DNA of 64,000 bases. It comes from Auanema rhodensis. Taxonomy: Eukaryota; Nematoda; Chromadorea; Rhabditida; Rhabditidae. The DNA lies in contig OZ059896.1 in assembly GCA_964057225.1 (NCBI GenBank), positions 10,168,001 to 10,232,000 on the forward strand, given 5' to 3'. The stretch's first letter is position 1. Each line of letters opens with the position of its first letter. Below the pieces are notes generated by a model. The model saw nothing but the letters and a program-made list of their open reading frames with translations, made no database searches and had not been told where the DNA came from. Below are positions 24,468 through 35,644 of the stretch, piece after piece. The position numbers were made by a program, and so were the translations under genes.

Positions 24468-26484
24468 ATGGAAGCTTATGTTATAATAATGTGGAGTTTA
24501 TCTATATTTGGGTTTATTACATTAATTGTATCGTTATATTTAATATATTCTCGAAATGTAAATGGATTATCAAACGAATTTAAATTTATTATGATAGGAC
24601 AGATTATTGTGTATATTCATTTATATTTAATTATCATTTTATCATTTTTTTTCGTATTTTAAGGGCAAGCGCATCACAAATATGTTTAACAGCTGGTACT
24701 GTTCCGATGATAATTTTACCATGTATGGCAGGTTATCCTATGGGAATACTCACACATTTAGGAATTGATACCTACATGCAGCTCTGTATTCAGATTAGCT
24801 TAATATCTTGTATGAATATAATATTAAATGTAATATTTTTATATTTTAATGAATTAATTATTTTCAGTAAATGCATTCTCTATAAGTTCATTAACTTTAC
24901 ATAGAGCATTTGCTGTTGTTATTAATATTAAAAGAAAATATGAATATATCTCTAAAGGAATTAATTATACACATATAATATTTCAATGTACAGTCTTTCC
25001 TTCTTTATTATCATTATTGACTTTTTTTCATGAAGAAGGTGTTGCTGAATGTCAAAAGGTACAATATCATTGATTAACTATAAGTTTAACTATAAATTTT
25101 AATATATATTTGATTTAGATATATAAAGGACCTATTCCAACTGGTATATATCTAAAAAGAACAATTTTTCTATTTCCTTCAATAGATAAATATACTTTAT
25201 TGTTCGTTTGTGATATTTTCGTTATGATTGTGGTATATACTTCTATATTCATCACAAGCACTCTATTTTTACTTCGAACCCTTGATAAACACAAATCGTC
25301 AGTTGTTTCCCAAAGTATGATGGATCATCAAAAACGAATAACTATATCAATTTTATCTTTGGTTAGTTACTTTCTTCGGCGCTTTTTCCGTTTCTATACC
25401 CCCCGTCTTAAGCCCCGCCCCTTTTACCGTTTGGCACATACTTTTATTAAAATGTGATACCTATGTGAGATACGGTGGTATCCAGATATCCACAAATGTT
25501 CCATTTTTTTTAGAATATCCCTTCTACAGTCTTTTATGGTACATCTCCACTTATTTCGAGCAAAAGAAAGACTCATTTTTCGTTAACATCGTTCACATTC
25601 GTTAGTCTCAAAGACTATACCTTTTTCTTGCAAGAATTGAATGGCATCAGCTTCAGTAAGAAGCCGTTCTTTTGGAGCAAACATTTAGACGAAAAATGGT
25701 TGATAATGTATATGCAATAACCAATAATGATTCAGTTCTTATATCATAATATATTCAAGGTTTATTACACTTATTATAGATATCCCCATAGGGGGGGAAA
25801 CCCCCCCCCCAAACCCCCCCGTTTTAGGAAGGGAAGCCGAATGGTAGAAAAGTATGCGCCCAACGGTAAAAGGGGCGGGGCTAAAATCGGGGGGTATAGA
25901 AACGGAAAAAGAACCCTTTCTTCTAATAGTCATTCATTTCATATACTAACTATACTTATTTATTTATTTATTTGTCTTTACAAGAGAATCAAATGATATT
26001 TTTAATTTTCATTTTATTCATTTAAAATTTTATTATTATTATTAATTTTTAGGCTTTTGTAGAAATAATAGGCGTATTTATACCTGCATTTTGGATTATG
26101 TTTGCAACTCTTACTGAGATACCATATCCAAGTAATATTTTAATTTTTTATAATATTTATTAAAAAATATTAATTATCTAAACGGTTGTATGTACGTAAT
26201 ACGTAATACTACGTATACTACGTATATATACATATAATTTTTCTAACTATTAGTACCAGTTAATAGATGATGTTTTTGAAGATTTAATTAAAATTATTTT
26301 AAAATAAACTAATTATAAAAATCATATACATATCTTTAAATCTTTTTTCCCAATTTGTTTTTTAGTAATCACCAAACTTTCATTTTTGTGTTTGGCTATT
26401 GCTCCGATTTTAGGATGTACTATTCTCATTGGAGGTACACCTGCATATGCAAATGAATTTCGAAAACTTATCGCAAAAGGTTAA
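24468..26484 (+). CDS. srh-type serpentine chemoreceptor, copy 1
   Basis: Six exons: 24468-24610, 24664-24809, 24868-25058, 25119-25361, 26053-26131, 26366-26484 (921 nt, 306 aa, all phases consistent). Seven hydrophobic segments can be laid out. AGYPMGILTHLGIDTYMQ after TM2 and a long last hydrophobic region (ILGCTILI) with a short basic tail ANEFRKLIAKG are typical of the nematode SRH/STR superfamily of chemosensory GPCRs, which sit in ciliated sensory neurons. The start is the first ATG after a TATTACAG acceptor-like site at 24458. Intron 4 carries a 540 bp transposon insertion, yet the coding frame is intact. Exact subfamily (srh against sri/srd) is a judgement from motif spacing. Confidence 0.85.
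25377..25916 (-). mobile_element. Merlin-like DNA transposon remnant in receptor intron 4
   Basis: Absent from the same intron of copies 2 and 3, which gives its exact limits. Imperfect terminal inverted repeats share CTTTTTCCGTTTCTATACCC and the AGCCCCGCCCCTTTTACCGTT block. The flanks repeat CTTTCTT (7 bp; 7 of 8 if one mismatch is allowed). On the minus strand from about 25686 a frame starts MFAPKERLLTEADAIQFLQE and continues with C-x2-C, then W-R-C-x4-C, interrupted by one stop. That is the zinc-ribbon N-terminus of ISXO2/Merlin transposases, whose target duplications are 8-9 bp. The catalytic part is missing. Confidence 0.65.
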
Positions 26485-27652
26485 TTTATCCTATTTGAAA
26501 AATTTTTATTTTCAAATTTATACTTCTAGTATACCCTAAAACGAGTGGAAAATAGTCAATTATATTTTATAAAATTGGTATTTAACTACTTTCATAGCCT
26601 GGAGTAGGTTGCTCTTACGATAATTTCCATATCAATTCCGTATTAATATTAATATTATGATTATGTGATAATAATGATTTTTAACATCAAAAACAGCTAT
26701 AACTGTTGTTCTTCATCTTTCTTATTTTTATTTTTCTCCGTTTTGCTCGAATATACATACTAACCATGACTATGATATAGCTATGATTTGGGTTTTGTGT
26801 TTGTATATACTGAGAAAGGCTATGATTTGAGATCTGTCAACCAAAATGTTGTTGTTGAATATTAATCAAAATATTATGTTGTAAATGAAAAATGAATAAG
26901 ATGAAATGTATATATATATACTAATATACTATATGTATATTTAATTATTTATTTATAGTTAATAAATGCTATATCACTTCGTTCCTCATGGCTCGACCAA
27001 TATATACAAACAGACAAATAATAGAGAAAATGATAAAATGTTAAAATGAACCGGGCTTTGACCAAAAAAATGAAAATTGAATGATTTGTAGGAAAAAAGT
27101 AGTTTTTTTTTGTGAATTTTCTTGTCCACATGTTTTTTTCTGTGTTTGTGAAGATCATTTAAAAGCTGTCAGAATGTAACCGGCCACCCTAAGATGAGCA
27201 CATGTTCGTAGAACACAGTATGACTGTTCGTATATGCTATTCGATGCACTCGTTTTTTGGACTGGTTTTTATGTAGATATTGGGTATGTATTGATGAACA
27301 AGATTGCGAAGTTGAGGAAAGGGAGAGAGGAAAGCGATTATAACAATGCTTAAATGAGTTAAAAAAGATTATAAATGAGCAAGAACATTCAAAATTAAAG
27401 AAGAAATTCATATTAATAGAAAGACAAATTGATATTCTTTTACCTGATTGCTCAGCAGATAGCCTACAGAACGATGAAGAAACTGAAGAGGAGATATCTT
27501 CCGCGTACCCATCAAAATGTGAAAGTGAAAATGTTAATGATAATCAAAGAAAACCTTGAAAAAATTTCTAAAAAAAGGTACGAACAGAGATTTTTTGAAA
27601 ATAGAATTGATATAATGATGAAAAAAGTAAACGAATTGAAGAAAAAAAATTG

Positions 27653-28171
27653 AGCGATATTGAATATAATATTGGCATAAGAAAACAAAAACCAAAAACC
27701 TGCAATATATCAGAAAGCAATGATGATTTGAGAGAATATAACATGTTTTCACGGACAAAAATCATTTTACATAACTTTGATAGAGATATAGCAGAATTTT
27801 TTAAATTCATTTTCGGCTCATTTTCTTCTTATTATTCAGAGAACTTTAATTATTCTGTTAAAATTTTGAGCCAGCGCATTAGCATAAGCATGCGCCACAG
27901 AGGAGGGTGGTGGCAACTACTAAACAAGCGCCTTGAATTTTATTATATAAATACAAAATTTAATCCTGCAGACTTACCTACAAGAGGTATAGAGATTCAG
28001 GACGTAGTATATGAAGCCTGGATCAAAGGTCCGCATTGGAATGTGGAAGAAAAGGAAAGAAATAAGAGAAAGTATTGTGATGAACCAGAACAAAAAATAA
28101 ATTTGAATTTGAATTTTAATCTGTTAACCAAATCTGATATCAGACATAGAAGATTTAGATCATTTAGGTAG
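27653..28171 (+). pseudogene. BEL/Pao pol fragment, RNase H end and linker
   Basis: Open stretch containing SMRHRGGWWQLL, the YYINTKFNPADLPTRG segment (the conserved NPAD..TRG of BEL/Pao) and EAWIKGPHWNVEE. It is disconnected by frame breaks from the integrase that follows and has no reverse transcriptase upstream. Confidence 0.65.
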
Positions 28172-28444
28172 TAAATTTTCTTCTTATTCAAAATTTACAA
28201 ACATTACTCGACAAATAATTACTTCTATAACTAGAATCAGAGGGAAACTTAATCTAATTAAAGAAACTATGTTTGAAGATATTGAGAACAGAGATATTAT
28301 GACTGAAAATAAAATTATTCAACTGATATTATTAAGGATGAACTCGGTATTTCGAGAGTGAGAGGTCGCATTAGCAACTCAGAACCAGAAAATAAAAAGT
28401 ATCCAACATTGCTTTTTTGAAAAAAGATTTTCACAAAATTATTT

Positions 28445-28951
28445 TTGAACTATATGCACGAAATATTTCTTCATGCACCAAAAGAAACTTTAATGGCTAG
28501 AAAAGAATTTTTCATATTCAAATTTAAATCATGGATTAATACAGTTATTCATTTTTGTGTTGAATGCAAAAAATTAAATTACAGACCATACAAATATCCG
28601 AATTTCCCACAATTACCAAAAGAAAAAGTTACTAAGTTCAAACCTTTCGAAAATATCAGAATTGATTATGCAGGACCACTGATAATCGAAACAGAAACTA
28701 ATTCTAATAAAAAAGTATGGATCATACTAATTACTTGCCTCTGTGCAAGAGCAGTATACTTAGATTTAGCCAATGATAGCTCAAGCAAACAATTAAAATT
28801 GAATCTCAGAAAGTTTTTTGCTTGTAAAAGAGTATCATCAAAAATAATATCAGACAACGGAAGTCAGTTTTCAAAAACTGACAAAATTTTGAAAGAGTTT
28901 CTAGAAAATAAGCTAATCAAATGGGAAATTACAACTCCCTACTCTCCATGA
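28445..28951 (+). pseudogene. BEL/Pao integrase fragment
   Basis: 168-codon frame with CVECKK (zinc-finger end), IRIDYAGPL (first catalytic Asp), TCLCARAVYLDLANDSS and IISDNGSQF (second catalytic Asp), then TTPYSP. A TGA interrupts it exactly where the conserved tryptophan of the P-W-x-G-F-x-E block would be; the continuation (DGFYERMIG, with the Glu) follows in frame. So the DDE core is split by one stop. Confidence 0.8.
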
Positions 28952-30221
28952 ATAGATGGGTTTTATGAAAGGATGATTGGTGTAACTAAGAAATATTTGA
29001 TTAAATCAATAGGAACCAGAAAAATAGAGTATAATAAACTCTACACAGTGCTAATAGAGATAGAAAACATATTAATCGAAGACCTCTTTCATACATGAAA
29101 GGCGATTTTGACAAGATAATAACACCCAAAAGTTTGGAATTTTATCATCCCGATAACATCATTCGCGAGTTTTCAAAAACAGGAAATGAAGGTAACTTGA
29201 ATAATTTTTTGGGTAGTCTTGCCTACCACTGGATGAACTGAGAACTGTTTCAAATCAAAAATCCTCAAATAAAAACTTCAATAAAACAAAGCCTAAAATA
29301 GGCGAAATAGTATCATGCATGAACAATAATGTCAAAAGACACAAATAATCTATGGCCCTGATAGAGAGAACTTATTGTTTCTAAAGATAGCAATGTTAGA
29401 ACAGTTAAAATTAGAAATTCATAAAAGTAAAAGATTCCTGAGATCCATAAACCAGTTAATATCTAAGGAAATATCAGAAAATTTGACTGAGTCAGAAGAA
29501 AATGAAATTCCCTTCGAACAATCTTTGTTAAATAATCATGACAACATTACTACCAGTGAGATCGATGAAAGGCTCAGAAATAATAGGAAAATTGATTATA
29601 AAAATTTTTTTAAACTTTTCTCACTTGATATATTTGAGTAATTAAATATGATTTATTCCAAAAAAATAAATAAATAAGAGTTATAAAACAGTTTTTGGTT
29701 TTTTGTTTGGGGTGGAGGATTCACGCTATGCAAACGCCTCACGTGAAAGACACGTAAACGTAAAGAGTATATGAACTGCCTCGATTCATGAAAAAGTTCA
29801 TTCTCTACAATGTCACAACAAGCGGTGATGAACGATTATGAAGAATTATTGGCAAAAAAAAAGCTGAAACGACTCCGACAAAAAGATAGAAACTGAACTT
29901 GAATCCGTAAATAATAGACTTGCTTTTTTGGAAAAAAAGTGTTGTTACCATTTGTGAACTTCTTCAAGAAATGAAAGATAGTGAGAAATTAAACTGTAAT
30001 TTTACCGTAAACCCGATTTATTTAACTGAATGGAATTAAGAAAAAGGTGAAGCTTGAAGCTAAACAAAGGGAATGTTCCAAATCTAAATTGTGTGATCAG
30101 AATCATCAAACTGAAAAATGTTCAAACCATCCCACTAAGATTGCAAAGTTTACGAAAAGAGAGAAATTAAATATTTAAAATGTTGCGTTTGAAAAATATA
30201 ATATTTTGTATTCGAAGGCGG

Positions 30222-31467
30222 AATGTTTTGTGAATAACACCAAAAAGTAAAACTATTTACACGGTTTTCTCAAATCAGTAAAAGGTAAACAAACAATTTT
30301 GAATTAACTCAATTAAGAAATCATTTTTAACAATATTTCTAGGTAGAGCGGCTGAATATACGTGAAATCTAACGTGCGTGGATTCGACGTGCATTGACGC
30401 AAATGAAGCTTTTAGTTTTAACTCTGATTAACAAAAACAACGCATAGTCGCATATAAATAATTTTTATAATTAAATTAATTCATATTAATACATACCAAA
30501 AATAAATCATTTATTATTATAAAATGTTTATTTACAATACACTAGTCCGCCAAGACCATTCAACACTAAGTTTGGAAGAGAAAAAAAGATTGTGAATGAG
30601 GAATACATGAAAGAACAAGCGTTATATATAAAAAGATGAACAAAAAACGAAGATGACATGGGCTGTGACGATTGTCCGTTAAATTTGATTTCTGGTGGTC
30701 CGAACAAAACAGCATTGTATTTTTTGAATTCAACGTTTTTCGGCGATATACAGCAGAAAGAAAGGTGCAAAAAACAGAACGTTAAACCAGAAGTATAGAG
30801 TATCCAATTAGAAAAATATGTCTTTAAAAAGATATTTATTTATTTTACCTGATTTCCATTGTTTTGTCCTACTTGACAGACAGATTGTCCAGGGCATTGG
30901 TAATTTTGGTTGCATGATCCAATTTGAACACCTCCAGTACATCCACAAGCACTGTTTTGTGGAGCCTGCAGAAGCATGCATGATTGAAACTGTACTTGTT
31001 AACGATATACCTGAGTGCTAACATATGGAGCAGGGGTTGGGAGATTTCCTGGAGTTCCTTGAGTATCCCACACGCAAACTTGAGCTTGGACATCGAATAC
31101 GGTAGCTGGAGCACATGGCATGCGTTGCCAGCGTCCGCAGAAGAGATTGTTTGGAGCTGGTTGGCATTGAAGGTAGTGAGAACGAGATTGGGGATCAACA
31201 GCTAATGGATCAACCATCCATGAGCAGATTCCTTGATATTGTGCGTTCTGAACACCTTGTCCTTGTACTACAAATATAAAACGTGTTATTTGAATGAGAC
31301 GCGTGAAACAATACCAAGGGGGCAAGCTTGTGGCTGAACAACAGCTGGTTGTTGCTGTGGGCAGTATTGTTGCTGTGTGGTGGTGGTCTGGCAGTTCTTA
31401 AAATATATTCATGAGAATCTTCCGAAAAAGTGGATTAATTACAATCTGAGGAGGATTTATATATATA
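30222..31467. repeat. segmental duplication, chitin-binding block copy 1
   Basis: Matches 34678-35437 (copy 2, with an internal deletion) and about 39985-40890 (copy 3). Homology to the intact gene stops at 31455, inside exon 5, followed by a 12-nt filler and a fragment of the three-finger gene's exon 2. Confidence 0.88.
30528..31455 (-). pseudogene. truncated chitin-binding-like protein gene, copy 1
   Basis: Carries exons 6, 7 and 8 of the gene at 39.4-43.0 kb with intact splice sites, but exon 5 is cut after about 20 bp and nothing upstream (signal peptide, exons 1-4) is present. The true last exon has also been deleted from this block (near 27.05 kb). Exon 7 still encodes the ICSWMVDP...CQPAPNNLFCGRW...VCVW module. 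An AATAAA on the minus strand lies near 30.53 kb. It has no promoter of its own that can be seen. Confidence 0.85.
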
Positions 31468-31482
31468 GATAAATGGACTGAT
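31468..31482 (+). pseudogene. fragment of three-finger gene exon 2
   Basis: Fifteen bases, GATAAATGGACTGAT, identical to 20185-20199 region of exon 2, caught between the broken chitin-binding exon and a MITE. The same arrangement recurs at 35438-35452. Confidence 0.6.
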
Positions 31483-31630
31483 GGCTCTAGTGCAGTCGTA
31501 AGACATACCTTTCAGAACGGAGGTTGGGGGGAGTTTTTTTTCACGTAAAATGGTTTTAAAAAGTTATATTATTTAATTTTTAAGCAACTGTGTGCACTTC
31601 GGCAAAAGGAGCGGGGCTTACGTCTTGGGA
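31483..31630. mobile_element. MITE, 3'-truncated copy
   Basis: Starts GGCTCTAGTGCAGTCGTAAG and is almost identical to the first ~150 bp of the element at 35453. It ends abruptly at CGTCTTGGGAG, after which sequence equivalent to 36.73 kb follows, so a deletion removed the right end and the copied 3' part of the three-finger gene. Confidence 0.75.
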
Positions 31631-31689
31631 GAATTTTTTTTTTTAGAAAAAATTTATTTAATTTTTCAACATTTAATAATCTATATTAT

Positions 31690-34400
31690 GCATATAAGCT
31701 GAATATTCGTATATATTTAAAATATTTTCACTTTGTATATCATTTGTTTATAACTATGTCTAAGTCTAGTTTACAGATGGTTAATGATGTAATGATGAAC
31801 ACAGAAAATCATATTATCATATGTAATATTCAATTTTGAAATTGATTAATTAAATGATTATATAAATGTATTATGTAGTTTTGTGTGCTGTTTTTTTTTT
31901 GCAAATTAATCTTGAACACCATGCTAAACTTGAAGAGGATCAAAAAACATTTAGTCTATAGCATGCTATACGTACAAACCGAAAAATATTTTATGGTTAT
32001 TTTTTGTATTTAATAAGAGATACCAATATTCCATAAATATATTTTTTTATAATTTTGAAGAATTGAATATATACATATATGTGTGTATATGTGTACATAA
32101 ATCAAATTTTTTCCTTTTATTTTTTCCTTCTTTAGTTTGTATTTTCTTTTCTTTTGGCAAAAAAGAGAAAGTTTAAATGTAAGTATTTTAACTGTTAGCC
32201 TATTACAGACACCTATTATGGAAGCTTATGTTATAATAATGTGGAGTTTATCTATATTTGGGTTTATTACATTAATTGTATCGTTATATTTAATATATCC
32301 TCGAAATGTAAATGGATTATCAAACGAATTTAAATTTATTATGATAGGACAGATTATTGTGTATATTCATTTATATTTAATTATCATTTTATCATTTTGT
32401 TTCGTATTTTAAGGGCAAGCGCATCACAAATATGTTTAACAGCTGGTACTGTTCCGATGATAATTTTACCATGTATGGCAGGTTATCCTATGGGAATACT
32501 CACACATTTAGGAATTGATACCTACATGCAGCTCTGTATTCAGATTAGCTTAATATCTTGTATGAATATAATATTAAATGTAATATTTTTATATTTTAAT
32601 GAATTAATTATTTTCAGTAAATGGATTCTTTATATGTTCATTAACTTTACATAGAGCATTAGCTGTTGTTATTAATATTAAAAGAAAATATGAATATATC
32701 TCTAAAGGAATTAATTATACACATATAATATTTCAATGTACAGTCTTTCCTTCTTTATTATCATTATTGACTTTTTTTCATGAAGAAGGTGTTGCTGAAT
32801 GTGAAAAGGTACAATATCATTGATTAACTATAAGTTTAATTATAAGTTTTAATATATATTTGATTTAGATATATAAAGGACCTATTCCAACTGGTATATA
32901 TCTAAAAAGCACAATTTTTCTATTTCCTTCATTAGATAAATATACTTTATTGTTCGTTTGTGATGCTTTCGTTATGATTGCGGTTTTCAGTTCAATATTC
33001 ACAACAAGCACTTTATATTTACTTCAAACCCTTGGTAAACACAAATCGTCAGTTGTTTCCCAAAGTAGGATGGATCATCAAAAACGAATAACTATATCAA
33101 TTTTATCTTTGGTTAGTTACTTTCTTCTAATAGTCATTCATTTCATATACTAACTATACTTATTTATTTATTTATTTGTCTTTACAAGAGAATCAAATGA
33201 TATTTTTAATTTTCATTTTATTCATTTAAAATTTTATTATTATTATTAATTTTTAGGCTTTTGTAGAAATAATAGGCTTATTTATACCTGCATTTTGGAT
33301 TATGTTTGCAAGTCTTACTGAGTTACCATATCCAAGTAATATTTTAATTTTTTATAATATTTATTAAAAAATATTAATTATCTAAACGGTTGTATGTACG
33401 TAATACGTAATACTACGTATATATACATATAATTTTTCTAACTATTAGTACCAGTTAATAGATGATGTTTTTGAAGATTTAATTAAAATTATTTTAAAAT
33501 AAACTAATTATAAAAATCATATACATATCTTTAAATCTTTTTTTTCCCAATTTGTTTTTTAGTAATCACCAAACTTTCATTTTTGTGTTTGGCTATTGCT
33601 CCGATTTTAGGATGTACTATTCTCATTGGAGGTACACCTGCATATGCAAATGAATTTCGAAAACTTATCGCAAAAGGTTAATTTATCCTATTTGAAAAAT
33701 TTTTATTTTCAAATTTATACTTCTAGTATACCCTAAAACGAGTGGAAAATAGTCAATTATATTTTATAAAATTGGTATTTAACTACTTTCATACACTGGA
33801 TTATGTAGCTCTTAACCATAACTATGATATAGCTATGATTTGAGTTTTGTGTTTGAGCAGGTTGGCGCTTGATTTGAGATCTGTCAACCAAAATGTTGTT
33901 GTTGAATATTAATCAAAACATTATGTTATAAATGAAAAATGAATAAGATGAAATATATATATATATACTAATATACTATATGTATATTTAATTATTTATT
34001 TATAGTTAATATATGCTACATCACTTCGTTCCTCATGGCTCGACCAATATATACAAACAGATAAATAATAGAGAAAATGATAAAATGTTAAAATGAACCG
34101 GGCTTTGACCAAAAAAATGAAAATTGAATGATTTGTAGGAAAAAAGTAGTTTTTTTTTGTGAATTTTCTTGTCCACATGTTTTTTTCTGTGTTTGTGAAG
34201 ATCATTTAAAAGCTGTCAGAATGTAACCGGCCACCCTAAGATGAGCACATGTTCGTAGAACACAGTATGACTGTTCGTATATGCTATTCGATGCACTCGT
34301 TTTTTGGACTGGTTTTTATGTAGATATTAGGTATGTATTGATGAACAAGATTGCGAAGTTGAGGAAAGGGAGAGAGGAAAGCGATTATAACGATGCTGCT
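31690..34400. repeat. segmental duplication, receptor block copy 2
   Basis: Second copy of the receptor block, without the transposon insertions of copy 1. It lacks about 190 bp of the 3' flank present in copies 1 and 3 (around 33.80 kb). Confidence 0.9.
32218..33681 (+). CDS. srh-type serpentine chemoreceptor, copy 2
   Basis: Exons 32218-32360, 32414-32559, 32618-32808, 32869-33111, 33257-33335, 33563-33681 (921 nt, 306 aa). Same splice phases and length as copy 1. Differences from copy 1 cluster in exon 3 (NGFFICS for NAFSISS) and exon 4 (CDAFVMIAVFSSIFTTSTLY for CDIFVMIVVYTSIFITSTLF); introns are nearly unchanged. All six donor and acceptor sites are preserved and there is no stop, so it is probably functional. 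The start follows the same TATTACAG site. Confidence 0.85.
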
Positions 34401-34969
34401 CTATTTTCCTTATATAATAAACTCAAATACTAAAAAAAGAGAGAAAGAGATGGAGATAGAGAGAAAGAAAGGGCAAAAGCGAAAATGAAAGAGATCGGAG
34501 AAACTGGAGATAATAAGGTATTACGCCAGTGAAGAAATAAGAGTAGGAAGAACAAAAAATGTTGAAATAATGGGTTGTGTGACGAACTGTGGAGATTGCA
34601 TTTTCCTTTTATGTTTTGGCGAAGCTTCAGGTGAGCTAAGAAGTCTTGTTTGCCCTGCGCCGCTAGTTGTTTTGTGAATAACACCAAAAAGTAAAACTAT
34701 TTACACGGTTTTCTCAAATCAGTAAAAGGTAAACAAACAATTTTGAATTAACTCAATTAAGAAATCATTTTTAACAATATTTCTAGGTAGAGCGGCTGAA
34801 TATACGTGAAATCTAACGTGCGTGGATTCGACGTGCATTGACGCAAATGAAGCTTTTAGTTTTAACTCTGATTAACAAAAACAACGCATAGTCGCATATA
34901 AATAATTTTTATAATTAAATTAATTCATATTAATACATACCAAAAATAAATCATTTATTATTATAAAAT

Positions 34970-35425
34970 GTTTATTTACAATACACTAGTCCGCCAAGAC
35001 CATTCAACACTAAGTTTGGAAGAGAAAAAAAGATTGTGAATGAGGAATACATGAAAGAACAAGCGTTATATATAAAAAGATGAACAAAAAACGAAGATGA
35101 CATGGGCTGTGACGATTGTCCGTTAAATTTGATTTCTGGTGGTCCGAACAAAACAGCATTGTATTTTTTGAATTCAACGTTTTTCGGCGATATACAGCAG
35201 AAAGAAAGGTGCAAAAAACAGAACGTTAAACCAGAAGTATAGAGTATCCAATTAGAAAAATATGTCTTTAAAAAGATATTTATTTATTTTACCTGATTTC
35301 CATTGTTTTGTCCTACTTGACAGACAGATTGTCCAGGGCATTGGTAATTTTGGTTGTCGGGGAGCTCTTAAAATATATTCATGAGAATCTTCCGAAAGAG
35401 TGGATTAATTGCAATCTGAGGAGGA
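34970..35425 (-). pseudogene. truncated chitin-binding-like protein gene, copy 2
   Basis: Keeps the minus-strand 3' flank and the 3' half of exon 8, then jumps (at about 35358) directly to the intron next to exon 6, so exons 6 and 7 and most of 8 are gone. The short piece of exon 5 ends at the same base as in copy 1. It cannot encode the protein. Confidence 0.85.
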
Positions 35426-35452
35426 TTTATATATATAGATAAATGGACTGAT

Positions 35453-35644
35453 GGCTCTAGTGCAGTCGTAAGACATACCTTTCAGAACGGAGGTTGGGGG
35501 GAGTTTTTTTTCACGTAAAATGGTTTTAAAAAGTTATATTATTTAATTTTTAAGCAACTGTGTGCACTTCGGCAAAAGGAGCGAGGCTTACGTCTTGGGA
35601 GCGTTAATTACGGGGGGAGGATGAAACTGCACTGAAACTGAGCC
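35453..35644. mobile_element. MITE, complete copy
   Basis: About 192 bp, starting GGCTCTAGTGCAG and ending in the complement of a related sequence (CTGCACTGAAACTGAGCC). It interrupts the copied exon 2 of the three-finger gene: GATAAATGGACTGAT is to its left and AGCCACTATGCAATACATTT to its right, while 16 bp of the original exon between them are missing. Non-coding and non-autonomous; superfamily not assigned. Confidence 0.7.

Larger units (their letters stand above)
23959..27346. repeat. segmental duplication, receptor block copy 1
   Basis: Near-identical, introns included, to about 31690-34400 (copy 2) and 36785-39720 (copy 3). It contains the srh-type receptor and about 0.9 kb of 3' flank. 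Copy 1 is distinguished by the Merlin-like element in an intron and by a retroelement replacing its right end at 27347. Confidence 0.9.
27347..30221 (+). mobile_element. decayed BEL/Pao retrotransposon
   Basis: Replaces sequence present in the other two blocks. Reading left to right: fragments of a Glu/Lys-rich frame (27.36-27.65 kb), the RNase H end and linker with NPADLPTRG and WIKGPHWN (27.9-28.05 kb), an integrase (28445-28951), then a pol tail with RPLSYMKGDF and ITPKSL (29.08-29.15 kb). At about 29.69-29.82 kb is a non-coding LTR-like stretch, followed by a new ATG with a short Lys-rich frame, as gag would follow an LTR. Multiple frame breaks mean no functional polyprotein. The pattern is typical of nematode BEL/Pao elements. 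Confidence 0.75.

Noticed and set aside
24387-24662. Receptor start at the upstream ATG (MYFLFFWQKRES)
   Set aside because: The upstream part precedes the TATTACAG acceptor-like site and adds non-family sequence; the ATG at 24468 fits the receptor N-terminus.
30528-30770. 80-codon minus-strand frame starting MHLSFCCIS, repeated at 34972 and 39969
   Set aside because: Lies in the last intron or 3' flank of the chitin-binding gene and is conserved only because the blocks are recent copies.
30869-31325. Minus-strand frames of 108-109 codons, repeated at 40304-40760
   Set aside because: Exons 7 and 8 of the chitin-binding gene with unspliced intron at the ends, not separate genes.
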